Shown one piece after another: positions 58,123 through 64,000 of a stretch of DNA of 64,000 bases; the first letter of the stretch is position 1; each line of letters starts with the position of its first letter. This stretch comes from Pelomonas sp046294815 (GTDB lineage: Bacteria > Pseudomonadota > Gammaproteobacteria > Burkholderiales > Burkholderiaceae_C): assembly GCA_046294815.1 (NCBI GenBank), contig JBKBOJ010000004.1, forward strand, positions 1 through 64,000. Direction: 5' to 3'. The notes under the pieces were generated by a model. The model did not search any database, was not told the DNA's origin, and saw nothing but the letters and a program-made list of their open reading frames with translations. The position numbers and the translations under genes were made by a program.

Positions 58123-58770
58123 ATGCAAGCACGTGACATTCCTCTGACCGCCTGGCCGCGCCGCGCGGCGCTGGCGCATTTCCGCGACATGGCGCAGCCG
58201 GCGTTCAGCGTCACCGTGCCGGTGGACGTGACCGGCCTGCGCGAGCGTGCCGCCCGGCACGGCGCAACACCCTGGCTGGCCTACCACCATGCGGCGCTGG
58301 AGGCCACCAACGCGGTCGACGCGATGCGCCAGACGCTCAAGACCGCGGGTGACGGCGTGCGCGAATTCGCCGTCGTCCATGCCAGCACGACGGTGCTGCG
58401 CGATGACGGCAGCTTTGGCTTCCTGACGCTGCCGCGCGAGCCGTCGCTGGCCGCCTTTGCCGCGCATGCGCGGCCCCGCCTGCAGCGGGTGCGCGAGGCC
58501 AGCGGCGACCTGTTCGCGGCGAATGAGCCCGGCGAGGTTGACGAGGCTTCGCTGGTGCACATGACCGCGCTGCCCTGGCTGGCCTTCACCGCCTTCACCC
58601 ATGCCCGCGGTCGCGGCGACGACCGGCCCAAGATCGCCTTCGGCCGCTTCAACGAACAAGGCGGCCGGCTGCTGATGCCGGTGTGCATCGACGTGCACCA
58701 TGCGCTGTGCGACGGCGTGCACGTGGGCCGCTTCTTCGAGCGGCTGCAGGCCAACCTGGACGCGATCTGA
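58123..58770 (+). CDS. Chloramphenicol acetyltransferase-like protein
   Basis: A 215-residue protein of the type A CAT fold. The catalytic motif VDVHHALCDGVHVGRFFERL (in full register IDVHHALCDGVHV) matches HHxxxDG. N-terminal FSVTVPVDVTGLRERAARHG, the middle GSFGFLTLPREPSL and PWLAFTAFTHARG also fit. True CatA enzymes share more features, so the substrate may be another small molecule. It lies in an accessory patch but has no resistance cassette around it. It ends 3 bp from convergent xthA. Confidence 0.85.
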   Translation: MQARDIPLTAWPRRAALAHFRDMAQPAFSVTVPVDVTGLRERAARHGATPWLAYHHAALEATNAVDAMRQTLKTAGDGVREFAVVHASTTVLRDDGSFGFLTLPREPSLAAFAAHARPRLQRVREASGDLFAANEPGEVDEASLVHMTALPWLAFTAFTHARGRGDDRPKIAFGRFNEQGGRLLMPVCIDVHHALCDGVHVGRFFERLQANLDAI

Positions 58771-58773
58771 GGG

Positions 58774-59544
58774 CTACAGGTCCAGCGTCACGATGACCGG
58801 CGCGTGGTCGCTGGGCCGCTCGTTCTTGCGCGGCTGCTTGTCGATCTCGCAGGCGGTCACGCGAGCTTGCAGCGCCTGGCTGACGAGGATGTGGTCGATG
58901 CGCAGCCCCTGGTTCTTGCGGAAGGCCAGGTTGCGGTAGTCCCACCAGCTCCAGCTCTTGGGCGGCTGCTCGAACAGCCGGAACGCGTCGGTCAGGCCCA
59001 GCGCCAGCAGTTGCCGGAATTGCTCACGCTCCTCGGGCGTGCAGTGGATCTGGCCGGCCCAGGCCACGGGGTCGTAGACGTCGCGATCCTCGGGGGCGAT
59101 GTTGAAGTCGCCCATCAGCACCAGCTGCTTGTGCGTCTTCATCTGCTCGCCGACCCAGCCGCGCAGCGCGTTCAACCAGTCCATCTTGTAGACGAACTTG
59201 TCGCTGTCTGGCGCCTGACCGTTGGGGAAGTAGCCGCCTATGATGCGCACGCCGCCCACCGTGCCGGCGATGACGCGGGCCTGCTCATCGGCGAAGCCGG
59301 GGATGTTCTTGACGACGTCGACGGCCGGCTCGCGGCTCAGCAGCGCCACGCCATTGTAGGTCTTCTGGCCAAACCACTGCGCCTGGTAGCCCGCCTCGCC
59401 AATCTCCAGCGTGGGGAACTTGTCGTCGGTGAGTTTGGTTTCCTGCAGCACCAGCGCGTCGACGGGATGGGCGGACAGCCAGTCCAGCAACTGCGGCAGG
59501 CGGACGGCGAGGGAATTGACGTTCCAGGTGGCGAACTTCTTCAT
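58774..59544 (-). CDS. xthA: Exodeoxyribonuclease III
   Basis: A 256-residue AP endonuclease/3'-5' exonuclease for base excision repair. Motifs: MKKFATWNVNSLAVRLPQLL (catalytic Asn), LVLQETKLTDDKFP (Glu), GGYFPNGQAPDSDKF, VLMGDFNIAPEDRDVYDP (Asp/Asn), LRIDHILVS and SDHAPVIVTLDL (catalytic His). Full-length and intact. Confidence 0.97.
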   Translation of the reverse strand: MKKFATWNVNSLAVRLPQLLDWLSAHPVDALVLQETKLTDDKFPTLEIGEAGYQAQWFGQKTYNGVALLSREPAVDVVKNIPGFADEQARVIAGTVGGVRIIGGYFPNGQAPDSDKFVYKMDWLNALRGWVGEQMKTHKQLVLMGDFNIAPEDRDVYDPVAWAGQIHCTPEEREQFRQLLALGLTDAFRLFEQPPKSWSWWDYRNLAFRKNQGLRIDHILVSQALQARVTACEIDKQPRKNERPSDHAPVIVTLDL

Positions 59545-59639
59545 GTCCGCATGCTAGCCGCCCGCTTTGTTCGTGGTATCGAAGCATCCTCTGCTGCACC
59601 CATCTGTCGGCCGCCATCAGCTCCCTCTACCATCGCGCC

Positions 59640-60008
59640 ATGCCCGGACCGACATCACGCGCCCGCCTCATCCGCCCCAGGGCGATGTTGCAGCCACAGT
59701 TGCTGCTTGGCCCAGGCAAGGCTGATCTCCTGCAGGCAATTTTGGAGCGCGGCTCGATCTCCGCCGCGGCCCGCTCACTCGGCATGGGCTATCGCCGTGC
59801 ATGGACGCTTTTGAACGAGCTCCAGCAGGGCTTCGAGCTGCCCTTGGTCGAGACTGCGGCCGGCGGCTCGGGTGGGGGAGGGGCCCAGGTCACCGAGCTG
59901 GGCCGGGCCGTGCTGGATTGCTATCGGGAGCTGGAGCGCGCCTGCGAGGCGGCATCGGCCAAGCCGCTCGCCCGACTGGATCGCTTGATGAAGCGCAGAC
60001 CAAAGTAG
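59640..60008 (+). CDS. modE: One-domain ModE-type molybdate regulator
   Basis: A 122-residue winged-helix protein corresponding only to the N-terminal half of E. coli ModE: LLQAILERGSISAAARSLGM, GYRRAWTLLNELQQGFELPL and VETAAGGSGGGGAQVTELGR match its DNA-binding domain. The C-terminal molybdate-binding (TOBE/Mop) domains are absent, so sensing must occur another way or by a separate Mop protein. Start could also be the Met at codon 16. A ModE box follows 6 bp after its stop, before modA. Confidence 0.88.
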   Translation: MPGPTSRARLIRPRAMLQPQLLLGPGKADLLQAILERGSISAAARSLGMGYRRAWTLLNELQQGFELPLVETAAGGSGGGGAQVTELGRAVLDCYRELERACEAASAKPLARLDRLMKRRPK

Positions 60009-60014
60009 TCATGT

Positions 60015-60038
60015 CGCTATGCCAGAATGAGCATAACG
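60015..60038. promoter_or_regulatory. ModE box in the modE-modA gap
   Basis: Half-sites CGCTATGC and GCATAACG are inverted repeats (one mismatch) around an 8-bp spacer, giving 24 bp as in the E. coli modA operator (CGTTATAT-N8-ACATAACG). It lies between modE and modA, 21 bp before the modA ATG, ideally placed for repression when molybdate is plentiful. An ATG at 60027 lies inside the box, an argument for the later modA start. Confidence 0.75.
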
Positions 60039-60059
60039 AAACGCCCGCCCTTAAACTGC

Positions 60060-60836
60060 ATGCGCGCGAACTGCTTCACCCATCTGTTGCTCGGCCTGGC
60101 CCTGACGCTCAACGGTGGTTTGGTTCATGCCCAGGCGATCGTGGCCGCCGCTGCCGACCTCAAATTCGCTGTCGAAGAAATCGCTGCCCGCTTCGCTGCA
60201 GACACGGGGCGATCGGTGCGGCTGGTGTTCGGCTCCTCGGGTAATTTCACGCGGCAGATCCAGGAAGGCGCGCCCTTTCAGATGTTCATGTCCGCCGACG
60301 AGGACTTGGTGTTCCGCCTGGCCGATGCCGGCAAGACCGAGGACCGAGGCACCATCTATGCAACCGGGCGCATCGTGCTGTTCGCGCCGACCGGGTCCAC
60401 GCTGGTTCCGGACGCACAGTTGCGCGATCTGAAGGCAGCACTGCAGGATGGGCGGCTCAAGCGCTTTGCCATCGCCAACCCGGCGCACGCGCCCTACGGC
60501 AAGCGGGCCGAGGAAGCGCTGCGCCGTGCAGGCCTTTGGGAGCAAATTCAGCCTCGGCTGCTGCTCGGCGAGAACGTCGCGCAGGCGGCCCAGTTCGCCG
60601 TGTCTGGCGACACCCAGGGCGGCATCGTGGCCTATTCGCTGGTCCTGTCGCCTCAGTTGACGAGCCGAGGGCGCTTTGTGCTGATCCCGCAGGACTGGCA
60701 CCAAGCGCTGCGCCAGCGCATGGTCTTGCTCAAGGGCGCTGACGAATCGGCACGCGCCTTCTACGCCTACCTGCAGCAGCCACGCGCCCGCGAAGTCATG
60801 CGCAGGTTCGGCTTCGTCCTGCCTGGCGAGCAGTGA
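60060..60836 (+). CDS. modA: Molybdate-binding periplasmic protein
   Basis: A 258-residue ABC solute-binding protein. The start MRANCFTHLLLGLALTLNGG gives a signal peptide of about 24 residues ending VHAQA; an earlier ATG inside the ModE box would add a non-signal extension. Mature blocks AIVAAAADLKFAVEEIAARF, VFGSSGNFTRQIQEGAPFQM, FMSADEDLVFRL, IANPAHAPYGKRAEEAL and GDTQGGIVAYSLV match ModA, with the Ser residues of the oxyanion site in SSGN. It precedes modB by 21 bp. Confidence 0.95.
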   Translation: MRANCFTHLLLGLALTLNGGLVHAQAIVAAAADLKFAVEEIAARFAADTGRSVRLVFGSSGNFTRQIQEGAPFQMFMSADEDLVFRLADAGKTEDRGTIYATGRIVLFAPTGSTLVPDAQLRDLKAALQDGRLKRFAIANPAHAPYGKRAEEALRRAGLWEQIQPRLLLGENVAQAAQFAVSGDTQGGIVAYSLVLSPQLTSRGRFVLIPQDWHQALRQRMVLLKGADESARAFYAYLQQPRAREVMRRFGFVLPGEQ

Positions 60837-60857
60837 GCCACTGGAGGCCGTTAAAGC

Positions 60858-61532
60858 ATGGACTGGTCCGCGCTGCAGCTGTCACTGCAACTGGCCGCGC
60901 TCACCGTGGCGGTCTTGCTTCCGCTGGGCATCGCCCTGGGGCGCTGGCTGGCATTCAGCGAGTTCCGTGGCAAGGGCGTGGTCGAGGCTGCGCTGACGCT
61001 GCCCCTGGTATTGCCACCCACGGTGCTGGGCTACTACCTCCTCAGCGGCATGAGCAGCCGCTCGCCGCTCGGCCAGGCCTACGTCTCCTTGGTGGGCCAC
61101 CCGCTGGCCTTCACTTTCGAGGGGCTGCTGGTGGCCTCGGTGATCGTCAACCTGCCGTTCGCGATCCAGCCGATCCAGCGCAGCTTCGAGGCCATCGGTC
61201 CAGAGATCCATGATGCGGCGGCCTGCTGCGGCCTGTCCGGGTGGCGCACGCTGTGGCGCATCGAGCTGCCGCTGGCCTGGCCAGGCGTGCTCGGCGCGAC
61301 CGTGATGACCTTCGCCCACACGCTGGGGGAGTTCGGCGTGGTGTTGATGGTTGGCGGGAGCATCCCGGGCCAGACCCGGACCATTGCCATTTCCATCTAC
61401 GACCGCATGCAGAGCTTCGATGACCAAGCCGCCGGCGCCATGGCCGGGCTGCTGCTGGCGGTGTCGCTGGTGGCCATCACCTTGTCCTTTGTGGCGGGGC
61501 GCCGCGTCGGGAGGCCTCGTGCACGGCGCTGA
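60858..61532 (+). CDS. modB: Molybdate ABC transporter permease
   Basis: A 224-residue permease with five predicted membrane helices. LQLAALTVAVLLPLGIALGR starts it, LPLVLPPTVLGYYLLSGMSS is typical of ModB, and EIHDAAACCGLSGWRTLWRI is the EAA-type loop that contacts ModC. Its 3' end overlaps the modC start by 14 bp. Confidence 0.96.
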   Translation: MDWSALQLSLQLAALTVAVLLPLGIALGRWLAFSEFRGKGVVEAALTLPLVLPPTVLGYYLLSGMSSRSPLGQAYVSLVGHPLAFTFEGLLVASVIVNLPFAIQPIQRSFEAIGPEIHDAAACCGLSGWRTLWRIELPLAWPGVLGATVMTFAHTLGEFGVVLMVGGSIPGQTRTIAISIYDRMQSFDDQAAGAMAGLLLAVSLVAITLSFVAGRRVGRPRARR

Positions 61533-62640
61533 GTCGGGCGATCGGGGCCTGCAGGTGCAACTGGACCAGTCCCTGCCCATCCCCTTGCAGGTGGAGCTGT
61601 ACTGCCCGCCGGGTGAGGTGCTGTCTCTGGTCGGGCCATCCGGCAGCGGCAAGTCCACCGTCCTGCGTGCGATTGCAGGCTTGCTTCGAACAGCCAAAGG
61701 CCGGGTGGCGTGTGGCGGCGAGCTCTGGCTCGACTCGGCGCAGGGCCGGCGCTGGACACCGCAGCAGCGCCGCGTCGGCATGGTGTTTCAGCAGTACGCC
61801 TTGTTCCCGCACCTGAGCGCCCTGGCCAATGTGGCGGAGGCCGTGCCGCGTGAGCACGCGGACCGACTGGATCGTGCCCAAGCGCTGCTCGCGCGGGTCA
61901 ACCTGCGGGGGCTGGAGGCTCGTCGGCCGCATGAACTCTCGGGCGGACAGCAGCAGCGAGTGGCGCTTGCGAGGGCATTGGCGCGGGAGCCGGCAGTGTT
62001 GCTAATGGACGAACCCTTCTCCGCGGTGGACGAGCAGACACGCATGCACCTGCATGCCGAGCTGGCCGAGTTGCGCAGGCATTTGGACATTCCGGTCGTG
62101 CTGGTCACCCATGATTTGGACGAGGCGGCGTTGCTGTCGGACCGCATGGCGGTGCTCGCCGAGGGCCGCATCCTGCAGACCGGCACGCCGGCCGAAGTGC
62201 TGCAGCGCCCGGCCAGCACGCGGGTTGCTCAATTGGCGGGTATGTCCAATGTGTTCAATGCCGTGGTCGAGCGTCATGATCCCGGGACTGCCACCTGGCT
62301 GCGCTGGCAAGGCTTGCTGTTGCAGGTGCCACTGGCGGCCGAGTACGCGCCGGGCGACCAGGTGGCTTGGGCCATACGCAGCGACCAGATCCGCTTGCCG
62401 ACGCGCGAGGGCCTGTTGGATCGGCCAGGCGAGACGAGTCTGGACGTCAAGGTGCTGGCCGTTGCCGCGCTTCGACAAGCGGTACGGGTGCAGCTGCAAA
62501 CGCTTGGGGCGCAGCCAGGCGAACTGGTGATGCAGGTGCCTCCCGCCCAAGCCGCCCGGCACGGCATCGCACCGGGCAAGCTGATGAAGGTGCGCCTGTC
62601 AAGCGGCGGCATTGTGGTGATGCCGCCTGCGCCGGCGTGA
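61519..62640 (+). CDS. modC: Molybdate ABC transporter ATP-binding protein
   Basis: A 373-residue ATPase. Walker A SLVGPSGSGKSTVLRAIAGL (about 36-55), Q-loop MVFQQYALFPHLSALANVAE, signature HELSGGQQQRVALARALARE, Walker B VLLMDEPFSAVDEQ and switch VVLVTHDLDEAA are all present. The C-terminal TOBE/Mop domain (about 300-370: LDVKVLAVAALRQAVRVQLQ, GELVMQVPPAQAARHGIAPG) allows molybdate sensing, possibly regulating uptake. The start is GTG inside the modB end; upstream open codons are a modB shadow. Confidence 0.95.
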   Translation: MHGAESGDRGLQVQLDQSLPIPLQVELYCPPGEVLSLVGPSGSGKSTVLRAIAGLLRTAKGRVACGGELWLDSAQGRRWTPQQRRVGMVFQQYALFPHLSALANVAEAVPREHADRLDRAQALLARVNLRGLEARRPHELSGGQQQRVALARALAREPAVLLMDEPFSAVDEQTRMHLHAELAELRRHLDIPVVLVTHDLDEAALLSDRMAVLAEGRILQTGTPAEVLQRPASTRVAQLAGMSNVFNAVVERHDPGTATWLRWQGLLLQVPLAAEYAPGDQVAWAIRSDQIRLPTREGLLDRPGETSLDVKVLAVAALRQAVRVQLQTLGAQPGELVMQVPPAQAARHGIAPGKLMKVRLSSGGIVVMPPAPA

Positions 62641-63152
62641 CGATCAAGATGCCGCGAGCCGTCACTGCCGGTGCCGCCATTGGCACCCTGAATCCCTGAT
62701 TCACTGTTCGGGTGCTCTCCCAAAAGCGATCAGCCGAGACATCTTTGGTGTCGACAATGTGCATTATGTTAAATTATGCAGATGCCGCAGTGCGCTCAAC
62801 GACGAGGCAGGCCTGCTGCGACGCAAGCAAACTCATGCCAGCCCATTTGCACCGCCTTCCAGGCGCATGCCGTCTGGCGTGCTGCGCCCACCGCGTGCGC
62901 AGCCTCCGCAGCGGTCTTGCCCGCCAGACCGGCCCGCAGGCGCCGCCGTACCGTCTCGTCCAATCGCCTGGTCGCCACGTCTCGCACCCAATGCATGCCA
63001 GTATCGACACAACGCATGACGGACTCTGCGGTCGTCATGATTTACGGAAAACGTCTCGGAGCGATCTGATTCAAGTCCCACGGGGCTAAAGCGCTCTGCC
63101 GACATCGCCGTACGCGCCACAAGGCCAGGCCAGCGGCTGCGAGAATCACGCC
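62641..63152. other. Gap between modC and moaA
   Basis: 512 bp without a clear gene on the plus strand. It contains a notably AT-rich patch (about 62740-62785) with an imperfect palindrome, TGCAT ... ATGCA (62760-62780), and an 80-codon minus-strand ORF with a helix-turn-helix look. No known riboswitch (for example the molybdenum-cofactor motif) could be recognised by eye. Confidence 0.4.
62796..63038 (-). CDS. Small HTH-like protein, possibly a transposase remnant
   Basis: An 80-residue ORF beginning MTTAESVMRCVDTG. LDETVRRRLRAGLAGKTAAE and AAHAVGAARQTACAWKAVQM look like the helix-turn-helix of IS630-type transposases or small regulators. No catalytic part follows. It could be a fragment of a transposase, a tiny regulator or a chance ORF in GC-rich DNA. 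Confidence 0.35.
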   Translation of the reverse strand: MTTAESVMRCVDTGMHWVRDVATRRLDETVRRRLRAGLAGKTAAEAAHAVGAARQTACAWKAVQMGWHEFACVAAGLPRR

Positions 63153-64000
63153 ATGCCAGCACGCGTCTTTCCCCTGCACGACGTCCGGCCGCTGCGCACC
63201 GCCGCCGCGCCGCGCCCATCGGCCGGCCAGCCACCGGTCGATGCGCTGGGCCGCCCGCTGCGCGACCTGCGCATCTCGGTGACCGACCGCTGCAACTTCC
63301 GCTGCGGCTACTGCATGCCCAAGCAGGTGTTCGACAAGCACCACGCCTTTTTGCCCCACGCCGAACTGCTGAGCTTCGAGGAAATCACACGGCTGGCCCG
63401 CGTCTTCGTCGGCCTGGGCGTCGAGAAGCTGCGCATCACCGGCGGCGAACCCACCTTGCGCCGCGGGCTGGAAGGGCTGATTGAGATGTTGGCCGCGCTG
63501 CGCACGCCCGATGGCCGCGAGCTGGACCTGACGCTGACCACCAACGGGTCACTGCTGGTCAAGAAGGCCGCCGCGCTGCGCGCCGCCGGGCTGAAGCGGC
63601 TGACGGTCAGCCTGGATGGACTGGACGACGCAGTATTCCAGCGCATGAACGACGTGGGCTTCCCGGTCGCAGACGTGCTGGACGGCATCGCCGCCGCCCA
63701 GGCTGCGGGCCTCGTGCCCATCAAGGTCAACATGGTGGTGCAGCGCGGCGTCAACGACGGCCAGATCCTGCCGATGGCGCGGTATTTCCGTCACACCGGC
63801 GTGGTGCTGCGCTTCATCGAGTACATGGACGTGGGCACGAGCAATGGCTGGCGCATGGACCAGGTGCTGCCCAGCCGCGAGGTCATGCAGCGCATCGCGG
63901 CCGAGTACCCGCTGCAGCCGTTGTCCGCCGCCGCGCCGGGCGAGACGGCCGAGCGCTGGGCCTATGTGGACGGCGGCGGCGAGGTGGGCTTCATCTCGTC
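63153..64000 (+). CDS. moaA: GTP 3',8-cyclase MoaA (partial, runs off the window)
   Basis: The first 282 codons of the radical-SAM enzyme that starts molybdenum cofactor synthesis from GTP. After a Pro/Ala-rich N-terminal extension (about 1-30), DLRISVTDRCNFRCGYCMPK has the C-x3-C-x2-C Fe-S/SAM motif. KLRITGGEPTLRRGLEGLIE, LTLTTNGSLLVKKAAALRAA and RFIEYMDVGTSNGWRMDQVL follow. The C-terminal second cluster lies beyond the window edge. It follows modABC, so uptake and use of molybdenum are encoded side by side. Confidence 0.97.
   Translation, partial: MPARVFPLHDVRPLRTAAAPRPSAGQPPVDALGRPLRDLRISVTDRCNFRCGYCMPKQVFDKHHAFLPHAELLSFEEITRLARVFVGLGVEKLRITGGEPTLRRGLEGLIEMLAALRTPDGRELDLTLTTNGSLLVKKAAALRAAGLKRLTVSLDGLDDAVFQRMNDVGFPVADVLDGIAAAQAAGLVPIKVNMVVQRGVNDGQILPMARYFRHTGVVLRFIEYMDVGTSNGWRMDQVLPSREVMQRIAAEYPLQPLSAAAPGETAERWAYVDGGGEVGFIS

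Noticed and set aside
1..64000. CRISPR arrays, tRNA and rRNA genes
   Set aside because: No regularly spaced direct repeats and no tRNA cloverleaf or rRNA blocks were recognised by reading; a tRNA-specific search would be needed to exclude tRNAs fully.

Overview
The window is very GC-rich and gene-dense, with tight head-to-tail operons full of ATGA/GTGA overlaps. Gene content (ED-pathway edd-eda, glyA-nrdR, ribD-ribBA-ribH-nusB next to ybgC-tolQRA, MSHA-type pilus genes, PilVWXE-type minor pilins) points to a betaproteobacterium of the order Burkholderiales, probably of the Rubrivivax/Leptothrix/Roseateles type. The lineage is an inference from content and order; no rRNA or other marker gene settles it.

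Layout. (1) 1-3.65 kb is the right end of an integrative element: a DUF5131 protein, a tyrosine recombinase and a divergent KfrA-type coiled-coil DNA-binding protein with palindromes between them. It ends near an inverted repeat that looks like a recombinase core site, beside a Tat signal peptide that has lost its protein. (2) 3.9-6.8 kb: an exported beta-helix protein and convergent selD. (3) 6.9-23.6 kb, leftward: a large MSHA-type pilus locus (order E-G-A-C-D-O-P-Q-I-pilN-like-J-K-L) preceded by a second assembly ATPase with duplicated MshEN (c-di-GMP-type) domains. (4) 23.7-27.5 kb: pcp, then a complete bufferin-type copper-homeostasis locus (ECF sigma factor, zinc-finger anti-sigma, DUF2282 precursor, DUF692/MNIO oxidase, DUF2063 partner, DoxX). 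(5) 27.5-34.2 kb, leftward: tolA, tolR, tolQ, ybgC, an aminotransferase, nusB, ribH, ribBA, ribD. (6) 34.2-39.3 kb, leftward: six type IV minor-pilin genes without a pilY1. (7) 39.4-44.9 kb: nrdR and glyA under a ZTP riboswitch, a lytic transglycosylase, ubiD, a YdcF-like protein. (8) 44.9-52.6 kb: a giant AsmA/DUF748 protein, msrA, an ABC exporter-like system with a His-rich loop and a DUF3299 protein, pdxH, a MobA-like nucleotidyltransferase. (9) 52.6-55.9 kb: a ChaC-like cyclotransferase divergent from edd-eda, with a HexR-like operator between them. (10) 56.0-58.8 kb: an accessory patch with a LuxR-type regulator, a divergent DUF4902-like protein, an 18-codon ORF, an alpha-CTD-like mini-protein and a chloramphenicol-acetyltransferase-like gene. 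(11) 58.8-64 kb: xthA, then a molybdate locus (one-domain ModE, a ModE box, modA, modB, modC) and the start of moaA.

How it works together. The pilus locus carries a full set of alignment proteins, secretin, motors and pilins for an envelope-spanning MSHA-type machine that is probably c-di-GMP-gated, and a separate minor-pilin operon adds priming and tip subunits. The bufferin locus reads as one stress-response unit with its own sigma/anti-sigma pair and a matching promoter. modE-modABC and moaA form a molybdenum supply and cofactor module. A family of short palindromic repeats containing CTGTCGGGCTTTGGG sits exactly at gene 3' ends in three places and supplies stop codons to ribD, eda and the chaC-like gene.
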